Assembly: GCA_016714045.1 (NCBI GenBank)
Contig: JADJNY010000004.1
Coordinates: 434,001 to 498,000, forward strand
Direction of reading: 5' to 3'
Origin: Planctomycetota bacterium
Lineage (GTDB): Bacteria; Planctomycetota; UBA1135; GCA-002686595
Length of the DNA stretch: 64,000 nt
Shown: piece after piece, positions 1 to 8,858 of the stretch
How the letters are laid out: each line of letters opens with the position of its first letter
Numbering within the stretch: the first letter of the stretch is position 1
Program-made: the position numbers and the translations under genes
The notes under the pieces: generated by a model
Databases searched by the model: none
The model's input: the letters and a program-made list of their open reading frames with translations, nothing else
Told to the model about the DNA's origin: nothing

Positions 1-3000
1 TCGCGACGAGGCGGTACGCCGTCACCGGACGCGTCTGGCCGATGCGGTGCGTGCGGTCGATCGCTTGCCGTTCGACGGCGGGGTTCCACCACGGGTCGAG
101 CAGGAACACGTAGTCCGCCGCGGTCAGGTTGAGCCCGACGCCGCCCGCTTTGAGGCTGATCAGGAAGACCTGCTTCGAGTCGCTCGCTTGGAAGCGCTCG
201 ACGCGCCCCTTGCGTTCGGCGAGGCGCGTCGCGCCGTCCAGGTACTCGTACGCGATGCCGCGCGCGTCGAGCTCCTGCTTCACGAGCGCGAGCAGGCTCG
301 TGAACTGCGAGAACACGAGCGCCTTGTGATGCGACGCGAGGAGCTCCTCCAGCCGCTCGATCAACGCGTCGAGCTTGGCCGAGCGCGTCTTCGCGTGGTC
401 GGGGTCGATCAGCGCGAGGTGGCACGCGGCCTGTCGCAAGCGCAGGAGCGCCTCCAACACGTTCATGCCCGCTTTCTCCATCCCGACCGCGTCGACCTTG
501 GCGAGCAGCTCCTTCTGGTAGTGCTTCTTGAGCTGGTCGTACTCGCGCCGCTGCGGGCCTTCGAGCTCGCAGTGCACGACCTGCTCGGTCTTCGCGGGCA
601 GGTCCTTCAGCACTTCTTCTTTCGTGCGGCGCAGGAGGAACGGCGCGAGCGCGCGCGACGCGAGCTTCACGGTCTCGAGCTCGCCCCCGCCGTCGAGCAT
701 GCCGCGTAGCGCGCGACTGCCCTCGAGCAGCCCGGGGTTCAGGAACTCGAAGATCGAGAGCAAGTCGCCGACGCGGTTCTCGATCGGCGTGCCCGTCAGA
801 GCGAGCCGGTTGTCCGCCTCGAGCACGCGCACGGCCTTCGCCGACTGGCTCGACGGGTTCTTGATCGCCTGCGCTTCGTCGAGCACGACGAGGTCGAAGC
901 GCACGTCGGCGAGGAGCTTCACGTCGCGCAGGAGCGTGCCGTAGGTCGTGAGGACGAGGTCGGCGTCCTCGATCGCGGCACTCTTCTTCGCGCGCGCCGT
1001 CCCGTGGTGCACGAGCACGCGCAGGTTCGGAGCGAAACGCGCCGCCTCGCTCTGCCAGTTGAAGACGAGGCTCATCGGCGCGACGACGAGCACCGGCCCG
1101 CGCGCGGACTTGGAACGCCGCGCGACGAGCGCGAGGACCTGCACGGTCTTCCCGAGGCCCATGTCGTCCGCGAGGCAGCCGCCGAAGCCCGCTTCGCCGA
1201 GGAACGCGAGCCAGCCGAGCCCCGCGCGCTGGTACGGCCGCAATTCGCCGCGGAAACCAGCCGGTTCGGCGAGCGGCACGGCCTCCTTGGCGCGCGCGAG
1301 GCGCTTCTGCAGCTCGGTGAAGCCCGCGTCGGCGCGCACGTCTTCCTTCTCGGCGAGCAGGACGTCGAGCAGGAACCCGCGCGTCTTCTTCACGCGCAAG
1401 ACGCCGTCGTCGAGTTCCCCGAGCGCGCCGAGCGCGCGCCAGCGCTCGAGCCACGCCTCGGGCACGACGCCGAGCCCGCCGTCCGACAGTCGCACGAACG
1501 GTCGGCGTGCCGCGAGCGCCTCGAGCAGCGCGGGGAGCTCGACGGTCGCGTCGCCGAAGCGCACGTCGGCCTCGACGTCGAACCAGTCGATGCCCGACTT
1601 CACCGACAGCGCGAACGAGCCGTCCGTGCGGAGCTTGACCCCTTCCCCTTCGACGTGCCACGCGCGATCGGCGAGCGTCGTCACGACGCTCGCGAGCTCC
1701 TTCGGCGCGACGCTTCCGTCCACATCGCGCGAACGCGCGAGGAGCTTCCCGCCGCTTTCGACGAACTCGGCCTCCGCGCGCGCTTCGGCTTCGGCGTCGC
1801 GATGGACGCGCACGACTCGCTCGCCCTGCACGAGCACGGCCGGCGCGCCGCGGCGCACGCGAGTCGAGCCGTACTCGAACGCGATGCGTGCATCGAGCGC
1901 GCCCTTCCCCTCGGCGGGCGCGAGCAGCGTGAGGACGGGCTTGGGCTCGCCGCGGACGTCCTCGACGAGACCTTCCGCGCGCACGGGCATCGCGCACGGC
2001 GCGCGCGCGAGGAGGCGCGCGACGTCCGAGGCGCGCGCGCGTGGGATCGACACGGAGCGCTCGCCGGCGAGGTGCCCGGCCCACGCGTGCGCGCCGTGCC
2101 AATCGACGATGCGGAAGAGCCCGCGCGCGATCGCGAACCCACCCGCGAGCACGCACTGGACGTCGGAGAGCGCGAGGCGCTCGTCGCCGCGGCGCAAGAC
2201 GCCTTCGAGCTGATAGCTCGTCGGCTTCGCCTCGACGTCGAGCGCGAAGCTCCACGGTTCGGGCGCATCGGGCGCGATCGGATCGGGGTCGAGCGGGGAG
2301 TTCGAGCGGAACCAGAGCCGGCCCTCGGCCGCAAGCCTCGGCAAGAGGAGGCGCTGCAGCGCGGGCGGGAGCGCGAGGTTCGCCCCTCGGTACCCGTACG
2401 AGCCGAACTCCGACACGTCGCGCGCACGCACGCCGAGCGCCGCGGACGCCATGCGATCGAGCTCGTCGAGCTCCGTTTCGTGCGCCACGGCGTAGAGATC
2501 GCGCCACGCGCTGAGCGCGCCCGACTTGCCGCGCCGCGCGGTCTGCACCGTGAGCGGAACGGTCGTCGAGCTGGGGGCCGGGACGCCGAGCACGTAGCGC
2601 AGCTCCGTCGTGCGCTGTGGGACCGAGGTCGACGGCGGGTGCAGCTCGAGGGCGGCGAAGAGGCGCTCCGCGCGGCTGCGTTCGGCCGCGCCCGGCGCCG
2701 TGCGCCCCGTGCGGAGCAGACCGCTCGCAAGGCTCGCACGGAGCTGGCGCTTCACGGCCTCGGACACCGCGGGGTCGGCGAGGAGCTCGCTCACTGCGTC
2801 GCGGTGGTCGGAGAAGGCTGCGTCGTCCTCTTCCTCCTCGTCTTCTTCTTCGTCGTCGTCCTCGGAGTCCAGCGCGCCTTCGTCGGGGCGCCACGTGCGG
2901 TCCGCGAGCGCGTCGGGGTCTTCGCGGCCGACTTCGTCTGCGTCGAGCGAGCCGTCGCGCGACACCTTCAACTGCAGCAGCACCGCGCAGACGTGCTTGC

Positions 3001-3220
3001 AGCTGCCGTGCTCCGCGTGCGCGACGCACGAGCAGGCGTGCCTCCATCCGCGCACGCCCCGCGTGAGGACGACCGTGTAGCGCTCCGTCCCCCGCACGGT
3101 CGCGCGCACGCCCGTCTCGCTCTCCTCGAGGTGCTGCACGCGTCCTTCGGCGAAGTACTGTCGGCCGCGCGCCCGCACGGCCGACGAATGCGCGCGCCAG
3201 ACGTCGTCGAGTGTCTTCAT
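1..3220 (-). CDS. SWIM zinc-finger SNF2-family helicase/ATPase (3' end beyond window)
   Basis: This is a DNA-dependent ATPase of the SWI2/SNF2 superfamily, probably acting in chromatin or repair remodelling. The N-terminus carries a SWIM zinc finger (C63-x-C65 ... C74-x-H76). An acidic low-complexity stretch of Asp/Glu follows around residues 115-135. A long middle region resembles the bacterial SNF2-associated domain. The ATPase core has Walker A DDMGLGKT near residue 684, the DEAQ box DEAQAIKN near 778, and motif VI HRIGQTRP near 1057. The ATG at 3220 gives a SWIM domain at the usual N-terminal position. The frame is open to the window edge, so only the last few dozen residues should be missing. 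Large plus-strand open frames across this region are shadows of this gene. The family call is secure; the biological role is not known. Confidence 0.93.
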   Translation of the reverse strand, partial: MKTLDDVWRAHSSAVRARGRQYFAEGRVQHLEESETGVRATVRGTERYTVVLTRGVRGWRHACSCVAHAEHGSCKHVCAVLLQLKVSRDGSLDADEVGREDPDALADRTWRPDEGALDSEDDDEEEDEEEEDDAAFSDHRDAVSELLADPAVSEAVKRQLRASLASGLLRTGRTAPGAAERSRAERLFAALELHPPSTSVPQRTTELRYVLGVPAPSSTTVPLTVQTARRGKSGALSAWRDLYAVAHETELDELDRMASAALGVRARDVSEFGSYGYRGANLALPPALQRLLLPRLAAEGRLWFRSNSPLDPDPIAPDAPEPWSFALDVEAKPTSYQLEGVLRRGDERLALSDVQCVLAGGFAIARGLFRIVDWHGAHAWAGHLAGERSVSIPRARASDVARLLARAPCAMPVRAEGLVEDVRGEPKPVLTLLAPAEGKGALDARIAFEYGSTRVRRGAPAVLVQGERVVRVHRDAEAEARAEAEFVESGGKLLARSRDVDGSVAPKELASVVTTLADRAWHVEGEGVKLRTDGSFALSVKSGIDWFDVEADVRFGDATVELPALLEALAARRPFVRLSDGGLGVVPEAWLERWRALGALGELDDGVLRVKKTRGFLLDVLLAEKEDVRADAGFTELQKRLARAKEAVPLAEPAGFRGELRPYQRAGLGWLAFLGEAGFGGCLADDMGLGKTVQVLALVARRSKSARGPVLVVAPMSLVFNWQSEAARFAPNLRVLVHHGTARAKKSAAIEDADLVLTTYGTLLRDVKLLADVRFDLVVLDEAQAIKNPSSQSAKAVRVLEADNRLALTGTPIENRVGDLLSIFEFLNPGLLEGSRALRGMLDGGGELETVKLASRALAPFLLRRTKEEVLKDLPAKTEQVVHCELEGPQRREYDQLKKHYQKELLAKVDAVGMEKAGMNVLEALLRLRQAACHLALIDPDHAKTRSAKLDALIERLEELLASHHKALVFSQFTSLLALVKQELDARGIAYEYLDGATRLAERKGRVERFQASDSKQVFLISLKAGGVGLNLTAADYVFLLDPWWNPAVERQAIDRTHRIGQTRPVTAYRLVA

Positions 3221-3421
3221 GCTCTTCCCAAGCCGGCGGCGCGGGTCAACGCGCGCGTTCTGCGTCCTCCCCGAGACCGAGTTTCCGGATCATCACGCCG
3301 AGCGCAATGCTGCGGCGCTCGAATCCGATCTGAACCGCCCGCGCGCGGCTGTACGTGCGCCGTTCGATCGGGTCCGCGTGCGGGAGCTCGTCGTTTCCCC
3401 AGTTGGGAATGTCCGCGCGGT

Positions 3422-4642
3422 TCAACCGATCCGCGGCCGCACCGTCTTAGCCAGGAGCTCGAGCAGCGCGCGCAGCTCGTCGTAGTCCGTGCGCTTCACG
3501 CGGAACCACGTGTTCACGTGCCAGCCCTTCTCGAGCGGCTGCGTCATCGCGCCGGGCGGCGGGAGCTCGCACTCGACCATCCCGTCGCCGATCGCGCGCA
3601 GCGCCGACTCGACGCCGTCGTGCCCGCGGTAGCGCCCGTCGCGCTCGGGCCGGATCTGCACCGAGCCCACGGCGAACTTGCGCGTCGGCTTTTCCTCGAC
3701 GCGGCCGTGCATCACGGCGAGAGCCCAGTCGCGGTAGAGGTCGAGCTCGTTCCCCGCGACGTGCATGTCCCAGATGCGCTCGCCGGCGGGGCGCGCGCCG
3801 ATCTCGGACACCTTGAGGCCCTTCGGACCGAAGAACCACTCCATGTGCGTCGCGCAGTCGGTGAGACCGAGCGCCGTGATCACCTTCTGGCCCGTCTCGC
3901 GCAGCTCGCGATACGTCGCTTGCTCGATGCGGTTCGTGCACGCGATCTGCGGGCTGATCGCGCGGCTCGACAGCGCCTCGAGGCAGCCGGGGTAGTAGTG
4001 CCCGACGAAGTCGTGCGCGATCGTCCCGCCCGCGGTGACGGTGTCGTAGAAGCCCTCGTGGCCCTCGATGAACTCCTCGATGACGAGCGCGCGATCCTTC
4101 GACGGCTTCAGCTTGTCGAGCGCGCGCTCGAGCTCCTGTTTCGAGCTCACCTTGAACGTGTCGAGCGTCCCGAAGCCCGCGAGCGGCTTCACGACGAGCG
4201 GGAAACCCTCCTTCTCCGCGAACGCGAGCGCCGTCTTCGCGTCGCGCGCCGCCGTCGACGCCGCGCAGGGGAGGCCGTGCTCGCGCAGCTTCGCCTTCAT
4301 CGCGGCCTTGTCGCGACACAGCGTCGCCTGCTCCGGAGTGAGGCCGGGGAGGCCGAGCTCCTTGCGCACCCATGCGACGCTCTCAATCACCGGCTCGTCG
4401 ATCGTCTCGACGCGCTCGATCGGCGCGGCCTTCGCGAGCTCGCGCGCCGCGGCGACGAGCTCCGCGCCGTCGAGCACGGACTTCACTTGTCGGTAGTCCG
4501 CGAGGAGCTTCGCGAGCTCGGGCCTGAGCTTCGCGCGCGGCGCGTGACCGAGCCCGCTGACGCGCGCACCGGCGCGCACGAGGCCCTCGACGAAGCGCAA
4601 GTTGTAGAGGCCCGTGTCGGGCGCGACGAAGAGGACGTGCAT
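3422..4642 (-). CDS. ATP-grasp domain protein (carboxylate-amine ligase-like)
   Basis: The roughly 406-residue product has the ATP-grasp layout: an N-terminal Rossmann-like domain (LFVAPDTGLYN), a lid/ATP-binding region (FPLVVKPLAGFGTLDTFKVS), an EEFIEGHEGFYD strand, and a Mg-ligand/catalytic region near EWFFGPKGLKVSEIGARPAG. Family members ligate a carboxylate to an amine or thiol using ATP through an acyl-phosphate. The substrate cannot be read from the sequence. I chose the ATG at 4642; a GTG three codons upstream (4651) is an alternative, and neither has a clear ribosome binding site. The gene stands alone between the helicase and an endonuclease/phosphatase-like gene. Confidence 0.85.
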   Translation of the reverse strand: MHVLFVAPDTGLYNLRFVEGLVRAGARVSGLGHAPRAKLRPELAKLLADYRQVKSVLDGAELVAAARELAKAAPIERVETIDEPVIESVAWVRKELGLPGLTPEQATLCRDKAAMKAKLREHGLPCAASTAARDAKTALAFAEKEGFPLVVKPLAGFGTLDTFKVSSKQELERALDKLKPSKDRALVIEEFIEGHEGFYDTVTAGGTIAHDFVGHYYPGCLEALSSRAISPQIACTNRIEQATYRELRETGQKVITALGLTDCATHMEWFFGPKGLKVSEIGARPAGERIWDMHVAGNELDLYRDWALAVMHGRVEEKPTRKFAVGSVQIRPERDGRYRGHDGVESALRAIGDGMVECELPPPGAMTQPLEKGWHVNTWFRVKRTDYDELRALLELLAKTVRPRIG

Positions 4643-4778
4643 GGGGTTCACGAGGCTCGGGAGCGTTTCGTTCTCGACGACCGCGAGAGGAACGACAGCG
4701 GGAGCTCGTTCGCCGGAGCCCGCGCGTCGCGGCGGGGATTCTACCGCTGGAGGACGCGACCGCCGTCGCCGATCTCGA

Positions 4779-5588
4779 TCAACGCCAGCGCAAGTCGACG
4801 ACGACCGGATGGTGGTCCATCGTGCCCGTGCGGCGGCCGAGCCACGGGCCCGCGGCGACGATCTCGAGCTCGCGCGACACGAACGCGTAGTCGAGGCGCC
4901 GGTCGGGCTCCGCGGTCGGGCCCCGGCCGAGCCCGGCGTCGACGAACCGCTCGGCGAGCACGTTGTAGCTCTCGACGTCGGCGTGCAGGTCGTCGCTGAA
5001 GAGCTCGCTCTTCTTGTCGAGGTCGACGTCGAGGTTCAGGTCGCCGAGGAACACCTTGCCCGCGCCCGGCTCGTCGAACAACGCGTCGAGCGCTTCGCCG
5101 ATCGCTTCGTTGCGCTCCTTGGCGGAGAACGCGTCCGCGTGCGTCGAGAGCACGACGAGCTCGCGCCCGTCGAGCTCGAACCGCACGCCGGCCTGGTTGC
5201 GCACGCGCCGCGGGCCCCACCGTTCGACGCTCGGACGGCGCGTGATCACGCCGCAGTCGCCGCGGCCGCGCCACGCGTTCCAGTCGCTCCCCAGCGCCCG
5301 CGCGAGCGTGCGCAAGAGCTCCGAGTCGGGCACTTCCTGCACGAAGACGACGTCCGCGTCGAGCGCCGCGAGCGCGTCGGCGACCGCGGGCACGTGTCCC
5401 GCGCGCAACGAATGCGGCGTGCCGTTCTCGGCCCCGCCGACGTTCCACGTGACGAGGCGCAAGACGCCGGGCGCGCGCTTCGGGGGCTCGAACGGGCTCG
5501 CGTCGGGCGCACGGAAGTCCGCGCCGACCGCGAACAGCGCGACCGCGGCGACCCACAGGAGAAGCTCCGCCCAAGCGCCGGACTTCAC
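4779..5588 (-). CDS. Endonuclease/exonuclease/phosphatase family protein, membrane-anchored or secreted
   Basis: The 269-residue protein begins with a hydrophobic segment (residues 6-22) that may be a signal anchor, so the catalytic domain probably faces the periplasm. Fold-defining residues of the EEP (DNase I-like) superfamily are present: N49 in TWNVGG, E85 in QEVPDSE, H150 in STHAD, D183/N185 in GDLNLD, and the terminal D258-H259 pair in MDHHP. Members cleave phosphodiester or phosphomonoester bonds in nucleic acids, inositides or lipids; the substrate here is unknown. The start is a GTG at 5588 preceded by a GGAGGTG ribosome binding site. It lies about 110 bp downstream of the ABC permease gene and may share its transcript. 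Confidence 0.88.
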   Translation of the reverse strand: MKSGAWAELLLWVAAVALFAVGADFRAPDASPFEPPKRAPGVLRLVTWNVGGAENGTPHSLRAGHVPAVADALAALDADVVFVQEVPDSELLRTLARALGSDWNAWRGRGDCGVITRRPSVERWGPRRVRNQAGVRFELDGRELVVLSTHADAFSAKERNEAIGEALDALFDEPGAGKVFLGDLNLDVDLDKKSELFSDDLHADVESYNVLAERFVDAGLGRGPTAEPDRRLDYAFVSRELEIVAAGPWLGRRTGTMDHHPVVVDLRWR

Positions 5589-5699
5589 GCGCGCACCTCC
5601 GCGGCGCAGCGGCGTTCGCGTACCGACGCCATGCGCGCTCGACGCGTCGATCGCGCGCGCGCCGGCACGTGCATCCGATCACGATCGTGCGTCGTCCGC

Positions 5700-6539
5700 T
5701 CACCCGTGCTCCTCCCGCGTCCGGAAGCGCCGCAGCGCGAGCGCCGTGAACAGGGTTGCGAAGCCGAGCACGCGCGCGCCGTCGTGCAGCGCGGCGTTCC
5801 AGTCGATGCGCTCGCGGAAGAGCGCGCGCCACCACGTCGCGTAGCTCGTGAAGAGCCACGGGCGCAGGTCTTGGAAGAAGTGCACTTCCGAGATCACGTA
5901 GAGCACGAGGTAGAGCGACACGGAGAGCCCGACCGCGTTCACGGCACTCTTCGCCCACGTCGAGATCCACAGGCTGAACGCGAGCGGGCACAGGAGCGAC
6001 GCGCTCGCCGCGGGCCACGCGATCAGAAACCGGGCGAGCGCTTCCTGCTGACCGAGGTGCTGCGGCCGGTCCGTCATCTGGAGCACGCCGGGGTAGAGCG
6101 CGAGCTCGCCCCACCCGACCGCGACGAGGCCGACGAGCAGCGACACGCCGAGGAACAGGCCCACGAGCAGCACGCAGAACAGCGCCGCGAGCCCGAGCTT
6201 CGTGAAGAAGAGGCGCGTCTTCGACACGGGGCGCGCGAGCAGGAGCCCGAGGTTCCCGCTCGCCGTGTCGCCCGCGATCTGCGCGCCGCCTTCCGTCGCG
6301 ACGAACACGGGCAGGAGCAGCACGAAGCCGAAGTAGAACGCGTACAGCGCAAACGTGAGGCCGTTGAAGTAGCTCTCGTTCTCGAACGTGTACTCGAAGC
6401 GGACCGCGCCGCGCGTCTTCGACTGCGCGTACGTGTAGAAGCCCACGAGCATCAACCCGAGGAACAGCACGAGCGCCCCCGCCGCGATCCACGGCCGGCG
6501 CGAGCGCCACAGGCGCAGGAGCTCGAGGCGCGCGATCAC
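5700..6539 (-). CDS. ABC-2 type transporter permease
   Basis: The protein is about 279 residues with roughly six hydrophobic segments. The first spans about residues 15-36, followed by a periplasmic loop (SKTRGAVRFEYTFENESY) and clustered helices. It resembles NosY/ABC-2 family permeases, with the characteristic motif GNLGLLLARPVSKTRLFFTK after the second helix. The GTG start at 6539 overlaps the ATPase stop (GTGA, 4 bp), so the pair is translationally coupled. A longer open frame upstream in the same frame is the shadow of the ATPase gene. The substrate is unknown; such pairs export lipids, peptides or copper-site maturation factors. Confidence 0.87.
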   Translation of the reverse strand: MIARLELLRLWRSRRPWIAAGALVLFLGLMLVGFYTYAQSKTRGAVRFEYTFENESYFNGLTFALYAFYFGFVLLLPVFVATEGGAQIAGDTASGNLGLLLARPVSKTRLFFTKLGLAALFCVLLVGLFLGVSLLVGLVAVGWGELALYPGVLQMTDRPQHLGQQEALARFLIAWPAASASLLCPLAFSLWISTWAKSAVNAVGLSVSLYLVLYVISEVHFFQDLRPWLFTSYATWWRALFRERIDWNAALHDGARVLGFATLFTALALRRFRTREEHG

Positions 6540-7465
6540 GCGCGCCGCTCCTGCGCCAGACGCGCGAGGAGCGCCTCTTCGAGCGTCGCACGCCGCGCGT
6601 GGAACGCGCGGAGCTCGACGCCGCCCGCGCGCAAGAGCTCCGCCGTCTCCGCGAGCGTCGGCACCACTCCGTCGAGCTCGAGCTCGCCGTCCGCGAGCAT
6701 GCGCGGCGCGCAGCCGCGCGCGAACAGGATCGCGCTCGCCCGCGCCGGGTCGCTCGCGACGACGCGCGTGCGCGTCGAGCCCGCGCAGAGCTCCTCCGGC
6801 GTCCCCGCGAAGAGCGCGCGCCCTTCGTGCAGCACGAGCATGTGGTCGACGAGCTCGTCGATCTCGATCAAGAGGTGGCTCGAGAGCAGCACCGTGACGC
6901 CCTCCTCGTGCGCGAGCCGCGCGAGCACGGCGCGCAGCTCGAGCACCGCGAGCGGGTCGAGCCCCTCCGTCGGCTCGTCGAGCACGACGAGCTCGGGCCG
7001 CGGCACGAGCGTCAGCGCGAGCGCGAGCCGTTGCCGCATCCCGAACGAGAAGGCGCGCACGCGCTCGTCCGCGCGCTCCGCGAGCCCGACGAGCTCGAGC
7101 GCGCGCTCGACCTCCTTCGGATCGCACGCGTGCGTCGAACGCCGTCTGGTGAGCCCGCCGAGCAGCGTCAGGTGCTCACGCGCCGTCAGCGTGTCGAACA
7201 GGGCCGGCGGCGCGAACGCGAAGCGCGCGCGCTCCATGACGCGCTCGCGCTCTTCGCCCGGGTCGAGGCCGAAGACGCGCGCCTCGCCACCGCTCGGCCG
7301 CAAGAAGCCCGCGAGGATGCGCAGGAGCGTCGACTTCCCCGACCCGTTCGGGCCGACGAGGCCGACGATCTCGCCGTGCTCCACGCGCAGATCGACCCCT
7401 TCGAGCGCGCGCCGCGCGCCGAAGCGCCGCTCGAGTCCGCGCGTCTCGACCACCGGTCCGTCCAT
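6536..7465 (-). CDS. ABC transporter ATP-binding protein
   Basis: The 309-residue ATPase has Walker A GPNGSGKST, a Walker B with catalytic Glu (LVVLDEPTEGLDP) and an H-loop (SSHLL). The signature motif is degenerate (FSFGMRQRLALA instead of LSGGQ), which is typical of NosF/CcmA-like ABC-2 exporters. A C-terminal domain of about 90 residues follows, ending in alanine- and arginine-rich sequence (EEALLARLAQERRA). It powers the permease encoded immediately downstream with a 4-bp overlap. The substrate cannot be assigned. The start ATG at 7465 has no strong ribosome binding site. Confidence 0.93.
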   Translation of the reverse strand: MDGPVVETRGLERRFGARRALEGVDLRVEHGEIVGLVGPNGSGKSTLLRILAGFLRPSGGEARVFGLDPGEERERVMERARFAFAPPALFDTLTAREHLTLLGGLTRRRSTHACDPKEVERALELVGLAERADERVRAFSFGMRQRLALALTLVPRPELVVLDEPTEGLDPLAVLELRAVLARLAHEEGVTVLLSSHLLIEIDELVDHMLVLHEGRALFAGTPEELCAGSTRTRVVASDPARASAILFARGCAPRMLADGELELDGVVPTLAETAELLRAGGVELRAFHARRATLEEALLARLAQERRA

Positions 7466-7545
7466 CGGGCGGACAGGCTACTCAGTGCGTGCTGCGAGCG
7501 AAGGGCCCTTCCGATCCACTTCGGACCGAGCCGTCCCCCGCGCGT

Positions 7546-8634
7546 TCACAGCCGTGCGAAGCTCGACGCTTCCTGGTGGCACTGGCCGCACAGGTGCTCG
7601 ACCTGGATCCCCTTCGAGTCGCCGTCCTCGGTCAACCGCCCCTGTCCCGAGCGGAAGATCAGGCCGAAGGCGTTGCCGTTGCCGTGGGCCTTGTGGCACG
7701 AGATGCAGGTCGGCGTCGCGTTGCCGGCGGCCGGGTTCCACAGGCCGCTCGAGCTCATCACCTTGACCTTGTTCACGTGCTGGTTGTACAGCGCGACGCT
7801 TGACCCGCCGTCGGGGTCGGCGCGCAGCGCGAGGTCGACCCCCGCCGCCGGGTGGCGCACGAAGCCGCGGTAGCGCCCGCCGGGCCCGCGCTGTCCTCCG
7901 ATCGTCGCGGCGTCGCCCGGTCGGCCGTGGAACTCGCCGTGACAGCCGGCGCAGAAGCGCGCCATCGCCGAGTCCTCGCGATCGGGCTCGTTGAAGTCGA
8001 CGATGGACTCGTCGTAGCGCAGCGTCTGGCGCTGGAAGACGTCGCGCGACAGGTCGTTCGTGCCCGCGAGCCCCGCGTTGTAGGTCACGAGCCCCTGCCC
8101 GGGCCGGTTGTTGCCAGCGTCGTCGCGCAGGTTGCGATAGGCGTGCGTCCCGCTCGCGCTGCCGTGCGGGGCGTGGCAGTGGATGCAGTTCAGTCCGCGC
8201 GCTCCGCCCTGCTCGTCCGCCGCGCTCCACGGCGGGTTCGAACCCGGCGCGGTCTCCAGGGAGTCGAGCGTGTGCCCCGTCCCAGCCTGTCCGACGACCC
8301 CGAGCCGGTTCAGGTAGCCCGCCTGGCGCACGTCACCCGGCGTCCGGCCGAGGTTGCGGCCGAGAACGTCCGGCGCGCGCGCCGAGTCGTCGTGGCAGGA
8401 GAGGCACAGGTCGTTCACGTCCTTCTTGAGGAGCGGCCCGACGCGTTGGTTCGCGCTCGGGAGCGACGACGCGATGGGCTGCGGGTGGAGCACATGGCAC
8501 TCCGCGCAGTCGAGCGTGTTGCTCTCGTGGTAGTCGCCGGGCCGGGCCGCGGTGAGCGGCGCGAGCGCGACGAGGGACAATGCAATGACGTATAGCGGTC
8601 GGTCGACCGCAGCCTGCCTCGTGGGACGATCCAT
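7546..8634 (-). CDS. Hexaheme c-type cytochrome, paralog A
   Basis: The 362-residue protein has a signal peptide (about residues 1-30) and six CxxCH haem-binding motifs: CAECH, CLSCH, CIHCH, CAGCH, CISCH and CGQCH. It should be an exported electron carrier or oxidoreductase maturated by a Ccs-type system, for which genes lie at 23.6-26.8 kb. The ATG at 8634 follows a GGAGG ribosome binding site. It is clearly paralogous to the next gene upstream (8859-9938). Both share the order of all six motifs, a region VKVMSS.GLWNPA, and the stretch CHKAHGNGNAFGLIFR before the last haem. The exact redox partner is unknown. Confidence 0.93.
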   Translation of the reverse strand: MDRPTRQAAVDRPLYVIALSLVALAPLTAARPGDYHESNTLDCAECHVLHPQPIASSLPSANQRVGPLLKKDVNDLCLSCHDDSARAPDVLGRNLGRTPGDVRQAGYLNRLGVVGQAGTGHTLDSLETAPGSNPPWSAADEQGGARGLNCIHCHAPHGSASGTHAYRNLRDDAGNNRPGQGLVTYNAGLAGTNDLSRDVFQRQTLRYDESIVDFNEPDREDSAMARFCAGCHGEFHGRPGDAATIGGQRGPGGRYRGFVRHPAAGVDLALRADPDGGSSVALYNQHVNKVKVMSSSGLWNPAAGNATPTCISCHKAHGNGNAFGLIFRSGQGRLTEDGDSKGIQVEHLCGQCHQEASSFARL

Positions 8635-8713
8635 GCTGCCTCCAGGGATGCAGCGGCAGGATCGACCCCCCGAAATCGCGCTCTTGAGTCCGATGCAAGT
8701 TCCTGAAACAGAG

Positions 8714-8738
8714 CGAGGCGACCGGGGTGGTCGCCTCG
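8714..8738 (-). terminator. Strong hairpin between the two hexaheme genes
   Basis: A perfect 10-bp stem (cgaggcgacc / ggtcgcctcg) closes a 5-nt loop. On the minus-strand transcript it is followed by CTCTGTTTC, a weak U-containing tail. It could terminate or attenuate the upstream hexaheme transcript, or be part of the leader of the 8634 gene. A second GC hairpin (gccggcgaaagccgg) lies just 5' of it on the minus strand. Confidence 0.5.
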
Positions 8739-8823
8739 CCTTCCGGCTTTCGCCGGCAGCTCGTCGGAGGACTTCGGACCCGGCGCTCTAGATCGCCACC
8801 GTCGGTCTCGAGGTCAGGCGTGC

Positions 8824-8845
8824 GCGGCCGGCAGAGCCCGGCCGC
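8824..8845 (-). terminator. GC hairpin 14 nt after a hexaheme stop codon
   Basis: An 8-bp stem (gcggccgg / ccggccgc) with a 6-nt loop sits directly downstream of the stop codon of the cytochrome at 8859-9938. There is no U-tract, so it may stabilise the 3' end of the transcript rather than act as a classical intrinsic terminator. Confidence 0.4.
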
Positions 8846-8858
8846 CCGCCTCATTCAC

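Noticed and set aside
1004..4999. Plus-strand open frame of 1331 codons over the helicase and ATP-grasp genes
   Set aside because: Antisense shadow; the minus strand shows full SNF2 and ATP-grasp motifs.
8635..8858. Possible GEMM (cyclic-dinucleotide) riboswitch before a hexaheme gene
   Set aside because: A GAAA-capped hairpin is present, but the conserved flanking core of the class was not found, so only hairpins are reported.
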